From: Podospora pseudocomata
Lineage: Eukaryota; Ascomycota; Sordariomycetes; Sordariales; Podosporaceae
Assembly: GCF_035222375.1 (NCBI RefSeq)
Contig: NW_026946365.1
Location: 1,302,001-1,366,000, forward strand
DNA: 64,000 bases
Direction: 5' to 3'
The translations under genes were made by a program, and so were the position numbers. Below the pieces are notes generated by a model, which was not told the DNA's origin, did not search any database, and saw only the letters and a program-made list of their open reading frames with translations. Shown here one piece after another: positions 11,010 through 23,053 of this stretch (position 1 is the stretch's first letter; every line of letters begins with the position of its first letter).

Positions 11010-12334
11010 CTACTCGAGTACATTCAACTTCCTCCTCACCGGGTTAAAGTCGGTATTAAACTGGTACTTTCCATCCCCAACCATCTTCTCCTCTCTGCTC
11101 ACGGCCTCCAAGTTGATATCCGTCGCCATCGCGTTCAGGAAATTGCAGATTGGCTTGGGATGCCACCTCCCGCCACCAATTTCGAACCAAGACAGATGCC
11201 CGCCAAGAGACGTCGTACAGAGAACTGTGTAAGGGTTCACGGCGAACTCCTGGTAGGGAATGGCTTCCTTGACGGCAATTGGGTCATCAAGGGCGGAGAT
11301 GGCCAGGAAGGGGATGCGGATGGCGAGGATGGCGTCGCAGGAGGAAGCGTCACGGTAGTAGGCGTTTTCGGTAGGGTAACCCCATGTGACGGTCTGGACT
11401 GCGCGGTCAAACTCGTGGAGGTAGGTGACGTTTTGGACGCGGTCGTAGTCGACGTTGGTGTATTTGAGGATTTGCTCCTTGTGTTGCTCAAAGAGTTTTT
11501 TGAGGTTGTCTGGAGTAGTGTCAGGTACTGCGTGTGGAAGAAAAGTGTTAGGAACAACTTACTGCCCATGATCTTGGAGTAGACCTCCTTCCCCAACCAT
11601 GTCCTCTGAAGCCCCTTGTTTGACACCTCCAAGTCGAAAGGGTTGCTCACGGCAATGGCCGCCTTCAATGGGCAGTTTGCACCCTCCTCGCCAACGTAAT
11701 TGGTCATGATATTGGCACCAAGCGAGAAACCCACCCCAAACAGAGGTCTGTTGGGAAACATCTTCCTCGCCCACTTGACAAACTGCCTCACATCCCACGT
11801 CGCCCTCGCATTGAACAACACCCCCGTCGTCACCTTGCTGTTCGCGCAACCTCTCGCATTAACCACACAAACCTCCCACTCGCTCCCATCCATCACCAAG
11901 GGAGCAATAGCATGTCGGAGATAAATCTCATGAGACCCCCCCGAAAGTCCATGCAGCGCTATCAGCATAGGCTTGCTGTCATCAGACCCAATACCAGCAA
12001 ACTCTTCCTCCGAGTAAAACGCCGTTCTCGGCGGGAGCTCCTCGTCAAAGTCCTTATGTTGAGGAACAACAAAGTCGACAGCAAAAGTGCCGGCGTAGGT
12101 CTTGTGGTCGGCGTCAAAGATCTTTCTCTTGTAGTAGATTTGCGGGCCGTGCTCCTTGACGGCTGTGTACATGGTCTGGAGATGGCCGTTGAAAAGAAGG
12201 GGGTTCATCTGACATTTTGGCACGGCGGCCTCGACGACCTTGAGGAGGTCGGTTTGGGAGCCATCTTTCCTGGTTAAGGGCAGGGGGGTGGCTGCGTGGG
12301 CAAAGTCGATTTTGGCGCGGCCGAACCAGTCCAT
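11010..12334 (-). CDS. Alpha/beta-hydrolase, medium-chain fatty acid ester synthase/esterase type (Eht1/Eeb1-like)
   Basis: Serine esterase/acyltransferase of the YheT/Eht1 family, which in yeast makes and hydrolyses medium-chain fatty acid ethyl esters. Two exons on the minus strand, 12334-11563 and 11527-11010, give 429 residues. The intron is only 35 nt (GTAAGT donor, CAG acceptor, CTAAC inside), and splicing yields SKIMG-IPDTTPDNLKKLF. Visible features are the family N-terminal NPLLFNGHLQT, an oxyanion motif HGLSGGSHE at 128-136 and the nucleophile elbow GFSLGAN with Ser204. The likely acid is in SALDDPI and the histidine in GGHLSWF. The frame stays open upstream of ATG 12334 but has no other ATG, so this start is preferred. 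The intron is near the lower size limit, so the junction merits transcript support. Substrate range is inference from the family. Confidence 0.9.
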
Positions 12335-14069
12335 AGCTACGAGGTGCCGCCCGCGACGAGATAGGGCTGTGCGGAGGAGGGACAGTGTGTCGGAGAGGCT
12401 GGACTTGAGGGGTGAGTGAGCGGGAAGGGCAAAGATGGGTGGATATGAAAAGATGTGAAGTCCTGGGAGTTCACAGATATAAAAAAGGGACCAGGAGAAG
12501 CCAAGACAGCGGGATGGAACCTGGTTGATTTTAGATTGGTGGAGTTCAAGCTCGGAATGGGTTTTCAAAGAGAAACTCGTATTTCGATTTCTATTTTCTA
12601 TGGAAAGTCCATGGTGGAACAAGGAACAGGCAATCGGGTATGTAAAGTCCAATCAATCGAGGCAACATGCAAGTCTTGATTCTGGTCGAGGTCGTTGTCC
12701 TGGTCTTGGAAGCTGCATGTGCCGAGGCACGTTGTGGGGCAACCGTCACTGGTCTCTCAGCCTCGGTGCCAAGATTTAACGTCTCGATATCATATCGATA
12801 AGAGTAGTGGAGACCAATGTCGACCGCTTCTGGCCCGACGGTAAAAATATGAGTCTCTTTCTGGTATACATCATGTCAGTCTCTCGCCCACGCGCAGAAA
12901 TAGAGTGCTTACACAGGTAGAATGCCTAATATCTAAAGCGCGGGGACTATCCAACATCAGCAGAACACTGCATATTCTGTACAAAAGCTCCTGCCCAATG
13001 GATGGCCAGACCGTCTGAAGTTTAGTGGGCCTGCCGGGCTGTCCCACCATCCAAACGGCGGGGCATTTCGAACTTCAGATCTGTCAGAGAGACCGCTGGG
13101 ACACTGATTGTATTTAGTAGGAACACCTCTTTGAGCAGGTCCAAGATCTCACTTTCCATATAAATTGAACCAGGACCCAACCCTTGGGTTCAAGAACCCC
13201 GATGAACAAGCCACGATTTTGATTCGTCAACCCCAAACACACCAAAAAACCCACCCAGCAGCTACCCCGCCAAAAACTAGCAACAACTAACAGCCCAAAC
13301 AGTACTGACTGCCCATAGCTCCTGTGTTCTACAAACCCATCGGAACAACAGCAGCAGCAGCAGCAAGCAGCCTTGCAGGAAGAGAGGGGTATCTATTTTA
13401 TCTCGGTATCTTTTCATTTCTTTGCCCGTCGCTTCCAGGCTGAACATCAGCTGGAAACCTGGGGTAGGCACACCCTCTCTCAACCATCATTGGCCTTCTC
13501 CCCTTGACGAGGTGGCTAGGCAGCAGACGCCTTATACACCGGTATGTATGTCAGACTCGAGCGCAGTAGCTCAACGCCCCCCTCCTCACCCAGCCACCAA
13601 TATTGTCTTGTCTTTTCTTTGGCTGGTGCCGTCTTGTTGGACATGTGTGATAGCTATCCATATCAGCAGCTGGTAGTGTTACCTTGCGCATTTTTCTTGC
13701 CCTCTTGGTTTCTCAGCTGTCCCCTTGCTTCTTTCTAGGCTGGCCACACCACCAGTATCAAGATGCCAGCCTGGTATCGGCTATTTGGGTGGCTCTCCTA
13801 TGGACTAGGAGCTCTTCATATCACCGCGGGCCTATCAGAAGCGACGATTTGCTATGACCATGGGTATGCTCCGGTCTAACACACTACCTACTTTGCGAAG
13901 ACGATATACCCGTTGGCCTTCCCATATTGTGCCCTAGTCTTGAAGATCACCGTGTCCCTATTTCCTATATTCATTTGGACTTTTCACATCCTCTTTTTAC
14001 GACTGGGGCTCTCGCTGACATGATGCTAGCTCCATACCAACTTCCATAACCATCATCAACACAGCCAAT
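12335..14069. other. Spacer with probable 5' exons of the M16 protease transcript
   Basis: The left part holds the esterase promoter (divergent). The right part looks transcribed with the M16 gene. Intron-like segments lie at 13542-13738 (GTATGT donor, TTTCTAG acceptor) and 13864-14029 (GTATGC donor, GCTGAC branch, GCTAG acceptor). A (CAG)n run lies at 13349-13364. After splicing, an ATG at 13763 is in frame with the M16 start at 14070. Confidence 0.45.
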
Positions 14070-17000
14070 ATGTCGACCGAGGCTCAAAAACCACGGTTCC
14101 GCAAGGTCCAAAGCTTTCAGTCCGACTATGCCCCAACTGGTATCACCCAGTACGTCTCTGAGCGAAGTGGCATGCAGGTTATTGTGGCCGACCGCAAGGG
14201 GCCCAAGGTCAACGGCTACTTCACACTAGCCACCGAGATCTTTGACGACTCTGGTGCGCCTCACACATTGGAACATTTGGTCTTTATGGGCTCCAAGAGC
14301 TACAAGTACAAGGGCCTGCTCGACAAGCTGGCCGGCAGAGCCTACTCCAACACCAATGCCTGGACTGCCGTCGACCACACCGCTTACACCCTTGAAACTG
14401 CCGGGTGGGATGGCTTTGCTCAGATCCTCCCTGTCTACCTCGAGCATGTCATTCTCCCTAACATCACGGATGATGCCTGTGTGACCGAGGTTCATCACAT
14501 TGACGGCGAGGGCAACGATGCCGGTGTCGTGTACTCTGAGATGCAAGCTCTTCAGTACAGCAGCTCTGAGCTGATGGATCTTCAGGCTCGCCGGTTGCTG
14601 TATCCTGAAAATATTGGTTTCAGATACGAGACTGGCGGCATGATGGAGGCGCTTCGGGTCTTGACTCCCAACAGAATTCGTGAATTCCACAAGGCCATGT
14701 ACCAGCCCCAGAATCTGGCTGTCATCATCACTGGTGAGGCTGACCACAAGGACCTGCTGAAGATCTTGGACACGTTTGAGGAGAGCATCAAAGATGATAT
14801 CCCACCACCAAACCCCAGCTTCAAGCGCCCATTCGTTGACTCTCCCCAACCACCTCCTCTCGAAAAGACCATTGTCCAGACTGTCGAGTTTCCCGAGGAA
14901 GACGAGTCCACCGGCGAAATCCTTGTGGCTTTCTTCGGACCCAGCTGCATCGACCAGATCGAGGGCACAGCGGTTAACATCTTGATGACCTACCTCTGCG
15001 GCTCGTCGGTCTCCATCATCGAAAACACCATCGTGGAGAGAGAGCAGCTGGCTAGTTCGGTTTCGTACTGGTGGGACTCGAGACCAAACTCCGTCATCTG
15101 GTTCCAGCCAACTGGTGTTGCCACTGAGAAGCTTGCCTTTGTCGAGCAGCGCCTGGTTGACCTTCTCAAGGAAGTCGCCTCGAAGCCTCTTGATATGAAC
15201 TATATCAACGAATGCCTCCAGCGTGAGAAGCGCCAAGTGAAGCTCCAGGCGGAATCCTCCGAGCAGTTCTATGCCAGCAACATTATTACGGATTATTTGT
15301 TTGGCAAGCGGGACGGCTCTACCCTGAGAGACCTGGAGACCCTGAAGGAGTATGATGTGCTCGAGAAGTGGACTGATGAGCAGTGGCGTGCCTTTTTGAA
15401 GAAGTGGGTCTCTGACGCCCATCACGTCTCTATTCTCGGAAAGCCATCGCATGAGCTGGCCAAGAAGCTCAAGGCTGGCGAAGAGGAGCGCATCGCCAAG
15501 AGGAAGGAGGAGCTCGGAAAGGAGGGTCTCGAGGCTCTCAAGAACAAGCTCGAGACTGCCAAGCAGAACAACGAGAAGCCAATTCCTCCTGAGGTGTTGG
15601 ATCAGTGGCCAGTTCCTGGCACTGAGTCAATTCACTTTATTGAGTCTTTGACCGCGAGATCAGGAAAGGCTCGTGCCCTTGGTGCTTCGGACAACAAGGC
15701 GCAGAAGATCATCGATGCAGCTCCTCAAGGAAAGCCCCTTTTTGTGCAGTTTGAGGATGTTCCGTCCAACTTTGTGCACTTGACGCTTCATGTCGGCCTC
15801 TCTGAGACAGCAGTCAAGTACAAGCCTCTTCTTTCCCTCTTCACCGACAACTTCTTCAACTCCCCCGTCATCCGGGATGGCAAGCGTCTCGAATTCGAGG
15901 AAGTCGTCAAGCAGCTTGAAAAGGACACAATCAGCTACCACATCAGCTCGGCCAGCAGACTAAGCGATTACGAGGGTCTGGCTATCCAGTTCCAGGTAGA
16001 CCCGGAAAAGTACACCACCATCATCGACTGGCTGCGCACGCTCATGTTCGACATTGTCTTTGACCCTGTCCGCATCAAGGCTGCCATCGTGAAAGCCCTT
16101 GCCGATATCCCCGAGCTCAAGCGCGATGGCCGGACCATGGCTCAGGAAGTCGACATGGCCATCCACTTCCGTCCCGAGGCTTACCTGTCTGCGAAGCGCA
16201 CCCTCGTCAAGGCGGTCTACCTCCGTCGCCTCAAGAAGCTTCTCGAGAAAGAGCCCGAGACCGTCCTCGGGTGGTTCGAGGAACTCCGCAAGTCTCTCTT
16301 TTCGTTCCAAAACCTCCGCGTGCTAGTCACCGCCGACGTGGCCAAACTCTCCAACCCAGTCGCAGCCTGGGACGCACTCACCTCCCACCCCGACCTCAAC
16401 CCAACCAAGGACGTCCTCCCCATCGTCAAACTCTCGGCAATGCTCAACGAAGAAGGGCAATCCCCTGGTTCGGTAGGATCAGTCATCATCCCCATGACAA
16501 CCCTCGACAGTTCTTACTCCGTCTCCACCACCACCGGCCTCTCTTCCTACTCCTCCCCCCTCCTCCCGGCCTTCCTCGTCGCCCAAGCCTACCTCGAAGC
16601 GGTCGAGGGCCCGCTCTGGAACGCCGTCCGAGGCAACGGTCTTGCCTACGGGGTTTCATTTTCGAGGGAGATAGACGGTGGATACCTCCAGTTCAAGGTT
16701 TACCGTTCCCCCGACGCCTCCAAGGCCATTGAAGCCTCCCGCGCGACGGTTGCGAAGCTGGCCTCGGGCGAGGAGCCGCTGGATAGGCACTTGATCGAGG
16801 GTGCGGTCAGCTCGATTGTGTTTGGCGTGGCGGACGAGCAGTCTACCATGACGGCGGCGGCGCAGCAGAATTACATGATTTCTGTCGTTCGCGGGTTGGA
16901 GCAGGGGTGGAACAAGAAGATTCTGGCTAGGGTGAGGGAGGTGACGGAGGAGGAGATTAGGGAGGTGATGAGGGAGGTGATCTTGCCGGTTTTTGAGCCG

Positions 17001-17296
17001 GGGAGGAGCAATGTTGTTGTTACTTGTGCGCCGATCATGGAGGAGGTGAGTTTGCCCCTTGCCCCTGTCTACCTACCAATGGGATATGATTGCTGATGAA
17101 AATGTTGTAGAATATCGTCAAGACGCTGGGTGAGAGGGGTTACAAGACCCAGGTTCAGACGCTTGCTCACTTTTATGATGACTATGGTCTCAAGGCTGAT
17201 GAGGAGGATGGTGAGGATGAGGAAGAGGAGGATGAAGATGAGGATATGAGCGATGGGTCGTATGAGTCTGGTTCGGAGGAGGAGGATGATCTCTAG
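14070..17296 (+). CDS. M16C zinc metalloprotease, YOL098C/SDD3-like
   Basis: Member of the M16 pitrilysin superfamily, in the branch of yeast YOL098C, distinct from CYM1 in this window. Two exons, 14070-17045 and 17111-17296, encode 1053 residues. The intron has a GTGAGT donor and a TTGTAG acceptor. The zinc motif HTLEH is at 65-69 (DSGAPHTLEHLVFMGS), with the glutamate ligand in GVVYSEMQ near 157 and the conserved YSNTNAWTAVDHTAYTL at 92-108. The C-terminal exon is dominated by Asp/Glu, ending in an acidic tail. No clear presequence follows ATG 14070, suggesting a cytosolic enzyme. However, two upstream exons could add an in-frame leader from ATG 13763 (48 residues, with a hydrophobic stretch), which might change localisation. 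Convergent with the rhomboid gene, 311 bp away. The yeast homologue's function is poorly defined, so I give only the protease class. Confidence 0.92.
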
Positions 17297-17607
17297 AGGG
17301 AGTGTTCTTACTAGACCGCACAAGAAACAAGCTCAGGTAGAAAAAGAGGGGGGGGGGAGGGGTTATAATACATCAATACTTCTTTTCTTTCTTGTCGACA
17401 ATGCTAGTTGTTTTTTGTCTCTGCACAAAAGTAAACTCACTGCCCACTTCTAACAGGCAGGTAATGATAATCCCTAACCGATTACTGACCAAACGCAGCT
17501 GTGAAAACAAAAAATCCCAAACGCCAATGCTATGCATATTTTTATGCCTCTGACACCCAATACCAAGGGGCAACAACAAAAAACCACCCCTTCTTCTTCT
17601 CGTCTAT
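17297..17607. other. Convergent 3' spacer
   Basis: About 310 bp between the stop codons of the M16 and rhomboid genes, holding both 3' ends. It contains an 11-base G run near 17349. No gene is seen. Confidence 0.4.
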
Positions 17608-19387
17608 TCAACCCCTCAAAACCCGTCTCGACATCCCCATCAAAGCCTCCACCGCCCTCTTCGCCGCCTGCTGCTGCTGAGCAGTCTCCTGATCCCTCGT
17701 AATAGTCAAATTCCCCAACTCGCACCAGTTATTCACAGGCTATAATCTCCAGTCAGCATCTTCTCCCCATCATCACCCCCTAACACCGAGGAAGACTTAC
17801 CAAACAACTCAAATACTTACACCACCCACAAACCTTGTGATGAATATAAAAATTATTCAACAACAACACAAACACCACCAGCACCAAAATCAGCGCCCCC
17901 ACCCGAATCAACCACCACCCCCACCAAAGCGGCTTCCTCCCCTTGAAAAAGCCCACGGGATTCTTAAAAAACGGTGGCACCGTCCCCTCCTTCAAAAACC
18001 CAGACGAAACTTGACTGTTGGCATAGGGAACCTCCGACTCCCCGATCCTCCTCCTCAACGAGTTGGGCGAGTGAAGGATACAAATCCCCAGCGCCAACCC
18101 CATCAAAAACCCGCCAATGTGACTGAAGTTGTCCAGACCGGGCAAGAGACCCAGGACAAAAGAGATGATGATGTCGATAAAGAGGTACATCAGGTCCTTT
18201 GTGGGATTCACCCTGTCTTTCCAGCTGTACAACAGGTCCAAAAAGGTGAGTGCGATGATCCCGAATAATGAACCTGATGCGCCCGTGCTGGCGATGCCAG
18301 TCGCGGCAAAGTTACCCCCCATGACGAAACCAAAGATGCCGGCCGACATGTACACTATAAAGAACCGGATCGAGCCAATGTGTTTCTCCATGTCCCTTCC
18401 AAGTGTGAGTTGAAGCAGCATGTTGAAGCCGATGTGGATCAGACCGGCGTGCAAAAAGATGGGGACGATGAATCTGAACCATTGGTTCGGTTCCGGCGGT
18501 TGGCCCGGCTGCTGGACACCGCCGAAGCCGCAGAGCTCCGAGAGGGTGCATGTGTTCTCGTTGGTGGTCGACCAGGGGCAGGGCCACGAGACGGGTCCTT
18601 CGGCTTCTTGGATGGCCTTGACGTTGTGCATGCAGGGGACGAAGCGGGCGCCCATGTTGATGAGGATGTAGGGGGAGGGACCGATCATGGGGTTAAATTG
18701 GGGTTTTATCATGATTGGGGAGCCGGTCGAGGTGCCTGATGGGGGGAGTGGGGAGGTTAACAATGTTGATGAGAAGGGGGGAGGGAGATTAAAAAAAGGC
18801 GGCATACCATTCTTGACCAATTCACCGATAAAAACTGCAACTTGAACAATAGTAAAAAAATACACCACAAACGGTATCTTCTTCTTTCCCGAGCCCAGCA
18901 TGCCCAACTCCCCCAACCTCACCCGCCCTTTGCTCGGTGGTTTGTTCGGCGGCTGGTGGTGCTGCGACGACGAAGTATCATAGACGTGATCCTGCATCTC
19001 GATGTGTTGTCTCGAAGGGTGCTTCTGCATGTTGTCCTGCAGCGGAATGTCATCTGGGGCATGATTGTAAGCAGGCATTTCATCAGAGGGCACCCGCGAG
19101 AGGGGGCGGTAGCTCGTGTCTTGCTGACTTAGGCGGCGCGCTTGGTGGCTAGAGGATGGTGCTGCCGGATAGACATGATCGTCGAAGACGGTTTCGAAAG
19201 GTGAAGGAGACACACCTTGCGCCGCCGGCGGCCGGTCCTTCCCAGGTCCAACGAGATTGTGGTGGGAGCTGTAGGCCGGGGCGGGCGCCGAGTAAGCAGA
19301 GGGGGATTCTGTTCGGTATTGGTCGTTGCCGCCGTAGTACTGACTGTCAGCTCGGGACGTCTGACTGTAGTATTCGTTGGAAGCCAT
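17608..19387 (-). CDS. Rhomboid-family intramembrane serine protease
   Basis: Polytopic membrane protease that cleaves substrates within the bilayer. Three minus-strand exons, 19387-18808, 18735-17801 and 17739-17608, encode 548 residues. The first 165 residues are polar and disordered (Ser/Pro/His/Gln-rich cytosolic tail). A first membrane segment follows (KIPFVVYFFTIVQVAVFIGE), then a Cys-bearing loop (CPWSTTNENTCTLSELCG). The rhomboid core comes next: HAGLIHIGFNMLLQLTLGRDME, the catalytic GASGSLFG with Ser about 347, and the catalytic His in DNFSHIGGFLMG. A further membrane segment near the end (LIRVGALILVLVVFVLLL) gives seven. The final 43 residues after intron 2 are Gln/Ala-rich. Intron 1 is 72 nt, a multiple of three without a stop, so retention would insert 24 residues. 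Its splice sites and a TTAAC branch site look good. Serine, histidine and topology support an active enzyme; substrates are unknown. Confidence 0.92.
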
Positions 19388-21246
19388 GACGGGCTAATTC
19401 TTTTGGGGGCTGGCTCCCGAGCGTAATAAACAGCGGCAGGAGAGCCTGCAGGTGGTGGTCGCAAAAGGGGGTTCGTAATGATCGGGAGGAGGTGGTTTCG
19501 TGTAAACGAGGGGTTTTGTTGTTGCAAAAGGAACAATACAAATGAGTGACGGGTGGTTCCAGCGAGCGAACCCAAGCCCGGTTTGTTTGTTGGTTTGTTA
19601 TTTTTTTTGGTGGTTTTGGATGTTCGATTGACAGGAGGAGGAATTGGGAATCTGGCGATTGACAGGCGGATCCCCTTCTGTTGTGTTTCGGCACAGCGGG
19701 AGCAGGGATCTCCGAGTGTCTGGGGTTTGGGGATCAAGAGGGGAAATTGCGTCGCAATATGTTCCCCAAATGTTCCCACTTTCTAGCGTGCCCACCTCTA
19801 GATTTCTTCCACCTTGATGATGATATCCAAGTGGCCTAGGTAAAATGCCTGACTGGTCGTCTCACTGCTGCAGCTGCCGAGAAGGTCGAGTGAAGTTTAA
19901 ATGTTGATATGGCCGTGGTGACAATGGTGGATGTCATTGACATGTGGTACGCATGGAATGAATCAATGATGAAGAGATGGGCCCTGGAATGCGCAGATGC
20001 TAAGAAGGGAGAAGAAGAAAATAAAGCGTTCCTTAAGAAAGTAAACCAGGTTTCCAGTTTTATCAGGCGATCAGGCGCCGTCACGAAGACCTTGTGTGAT
20101 CAAATCAGTGGGCTCAGCTTCAAGCTTTAAACGACGCGGCCACACACGCTGACGTCTCCCCCCGCCAAGGTCTCCAACCAGCCGGCGCGGCAGTGGGACA
20201 GTAGGGTCCGGAGATCAGTGGAGCAGACGGCGGCTGTGCTCAATGCTTCTTGAACCTTTGCGCGTGTTCACCAATCCATTTATTCGTATTTTTCTGCTTG
20301 GGATACTGGAGGCCGCCACACTTGATACTCAGACTCTTGACATCCGATCATTGAGACTCGTTCTGTTTTTGGAAACATGGCCATACCTCAGCATCTTGCC
20401 GCCCAAAGATCGGATGGTCCAGGGCAACCTGTGTCCCCGTGGGGTTTCATCCTGAGCTTTTATGACGAAAACTGCCGGGTTCTGGCAAACGACTGTGCTG
20501 ATCCCCCTTTCAGACAGATTCCTGTGCCTTACCTGGTCGTCCAGACTGGCTTGCCAAGACCCGTTCATCCAAACTAAGATCTTGACTCGAATCAAGAACT
20601 GTCTTGCGAAGAGACAGCGAACCTCTCCAAAGGATCTTCTTCAGCCGCAGAGGTGACGTATTTCGGAGCACCAGCCTCGTGCTCCCCCAAAGCCTCGAAG
20701 ACAAGCCCAATTGCCATTACCCTGGGACAAAGTCCGAACCCTGATGAGGAGAAAGGAGAACCAAGCTTTCGGGGCCCATCTTCATAACCTTAATCGGTGC
20801 CGACGGCGCAGTTGCCATTTGATGGACACTTCTCCTGGCACCCTTTTACAAATGAGGGCCGTGATGAACAAGCCAACATGTGTTTCGGAGAGCTAGGCAT
20901 CTCTAGGAATTAGTTCTCTAGTCATAAAGCTCTGTCTAGTCCAAGAAACTGATGCCTTTGGTTGGTGGTTCCTTGCTCTGAGTAAAAGTTGATGGATGCC
21001 AAGCATGCCGATAAGATAAGGTTTGGACCCACATGGTTTTACTAGAGTGTTCGCAACCGCGATGCGACAGGATGCGCCTGCCTCCAATTGACCCTGAAAA
21101 GAAAGCTCCTTCCTTCAAGAAACACAACCAATTGGCCGCGAGACTTTCTTCGGCCGTACCCTTGACCTTCACCTCAACTTTTAGTCATCAGAAAACAGCT
21201 GTAATCTCTTTCCATCAACAGCAACCTTGCCTTTGAAACCTTCACC
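19388..21246. other. Gene-poor spacer
   Basis: About 1.9 kb upstream of the rhomboid gene. The proximal 400 bp are its probable leader and promoter. One ATG-initiated frame of 66 codons (20377-20577) has no recognisable product and I do not call it. No repeats or RNA genes were recognised. Confidence 0.35.
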
Positions 21247-21390
21247 ATGTCGAAGAGCAAGATCGCCAACAACAGGGCCAGGGCCAAAGCGGAGAAGGAG
21301 GCTAAGAAGTAGGCTAAGAATAGTGCGAGGAAGCTGAGGAGGAGGGAGGCTGCTGCTGCTGCGGCGGCGGCTGGAGGGGAGAAGAAGTAG
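21247..21390 (+). pseudogene. Small Lys/Ala-rich ORF interrupted by an in-frame TAG
   Basis: From a well-placed ATG (TTCACCATGTCG) a 48-codon frame runs to TAG at 21388-21390, but codon 22 is also TAG (21310-21312). The first part reads MSKSKIANNRARAKAEKEAKK. The part after the stop keeps the same character (AKNSARKLRRRE, eight Ala, then GGEKK). Upstream lies a pyrimidine-rich leader with CAACAG, as in expressed fungal genes. It may be a small basic nuclear or ribosome-associated protein gene broken by one substitution, a read-through candidate, or chance. I do not recognise the family. Confidence 0.35.
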
Positions 21391-21761
21391 AGGGTAGTGG
21401 GGGTTTGGAATGTGGTAACATTTGCCATGAGACAATCGGCAGTCGTTTCAAGGCAAAATGGGAAGTCAGCAGCCATGATTAATACTCGATGGTATTATGG
21501 GACGTGTTTCTAGCTGTTAGTGTCAACAAAGCAAGCACCCTTTAAGCAGAATGAAAAGAGGTGCCAAACATGAATACAAATTTTGTGGTAGTCTCGAGTC
21601 ATCATGGCGAATGTGATATATATAAGGATCTTTTCAACGCCAATCAAAGAGCAGATCCCGCCAAAAATCCAAGAACCCTTCCTACTCATACAATGGTTTT
21701 ACAGCCCTGTCATCATCCCCTTGCAAGCCCCTCGTTCTGACTCAGATTACTATGATACCAC

Positions 21762-22450
21762 TTAATCCTTCTTCTTCTCCTCCGGTTTCTCCTTTTTCTC
21801 ATCGTCCTTCTTTCCTCCCCACCCAAAAACCTCATAGATCTGCTCCATAATCAAATCCCCATACCCCTTCCCTTCTTCCAGCGCTTTTTTTTCTTCTTCC
21901 ATTCTTCTCTCTTGCCACCCGTCCTTTTCACCCCCCATCCATATCTTGGTGATGAGACCCTTTTTCTCCTCCTCCTCTTTTGCCTCTGTTGGCGGCTTAC
22001 CCTCAGCTAACCTCCTCCGCTCCCTCTCCTCCTTGATTAGCTGCTTTGTCCGCTGGGCTTGTTCGGGAAGGGGGTTGAAGATTGAGTTAGATGATTGGGA
22101 AGAGGAGGAGGAGGAAAAGAGGGAGTCGAGACGGTCGTTGGTGCGCTTGTAGATTGACTTGCCGGTGTAGTCGTGGGCGAGCCCGGAAAAGGAGAGGTAG
22201 GTGGCTGAGTAGAAGAGGGCTTTTTGCCAGACCGGGGGCGGGGGGTGGGTGAGGGGGGAGGAGAGGGAGAGTTTGGTTTGTCGGCGGAGGATGAGGAGAG
22301 CGGCGATGGAGGAGAAGGCGGCGAGGAGTTGGAGGTGGTGTTGGAGGGGGGGGGTGCCGTGGTATTTGGGGGAGGGGGTGAGGAGACCTCCTTGGGGAGG
22401 GGTGGGGGAATCGGAGGGGATTTGGAAGGGGTGGGGTCGGAGGAGGCCAT
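21762..22450 (-). pseudogene. Frame-broken single-pass membrane protein, possibly mitochondrial
   Basis: The only good start, ATG 22450 (ACCATGGCC), opens a Pro/Ser-rich frame (MASSDPTPSKSPPIPPPLP). The protein-like remainder is in another frame, open down to TAA 21762. The latter holds a membrane segment (LQLLAAFSSIAALLILRR), then WQKALFYSATYLSFSGLAHDY and a charged tail with YGDLIMEQIYEVFGW. The two frames meet at a run of nine C on the coding strand (22346-22354). One extra C, or two fewer, would join them as PNTTAPPP-LQHHLQLLAAF. No ATG in the second frame lies upstream of the membrane segment, and no intron with proper sites can bridge the two. A homopolymer length error or natural variation is the simplest explanation. 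I do not recognise the family; the mitochondrial guess rests only on size, the single membrane segment and the charged tail. Confidence 0.55.
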
Positions 22451-23053
22451 GGTGAGTGGTGGGAAGTTGAAATCTGTGGTGTGGGTTGATTTGAGGGGCT
22501 GGAATAGAGAGTTGAGGTGTGTGGTGGTGATGCTGGTAGCTAATAGTCGCAAGGATGTGGGATGTCAATTCAAGTTGCGCCTTATCGATAAGAGCTGCGA
22601 CAAGATTGATTTTAGCAGCGTTTTCTTCTAGAACAAAGCGGCGGCCACCAACCGAATCACCGGATGCTCACATCCTTGCGCCGCGTCTTGTCAGTTGCTG
22701 GGTGCCAAGAGAAAGTGAAGTGACAAGGCTCAGCCTCCTCCAACCTTGAATTTCTGCCTTTTGATCAACCTGCCTCTTCCCACCAGGCGACAGACTTTCG
22801 CGCACCTCACTCCCACTCTCGCTCTCTCTCCATCCTGCAACCCGCCCGCGACACACATTACACCCGACAAGTCTCTCGTTTGTGTGGGCATTTCCTACTT
22901 CTCTCATCTGCGCCAGCCAACCCGCTTTCCTTTACTGCGACACCGGCCTGGCTCGCTCGCCGTTCGTCATCAAGAGCGCCATCGCGACGACAACCTCCCT
23001 CTTCTCTCACCACAACCAACACCTAGCCAACTTCTCCTTCACCACCGCCCAAA
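22451..23053. promoter_or_regulatory. Divergent promoter region for the membrane protein and TFIIE alpha
   Basis: Head-to-head spacer of about 600 bp. The side next to TFIIE alpha is strongly C/T-rich, typical of a fungal 5' UTR. No TATA box was recognised. Confidence 0.4.

Noticed and set aside
14226-15452. 408-codon open frame antisense to the M16 protease
   Set aside because: A shadow of the strongly biased sense codons; the sense strand carries all conserved motifs.
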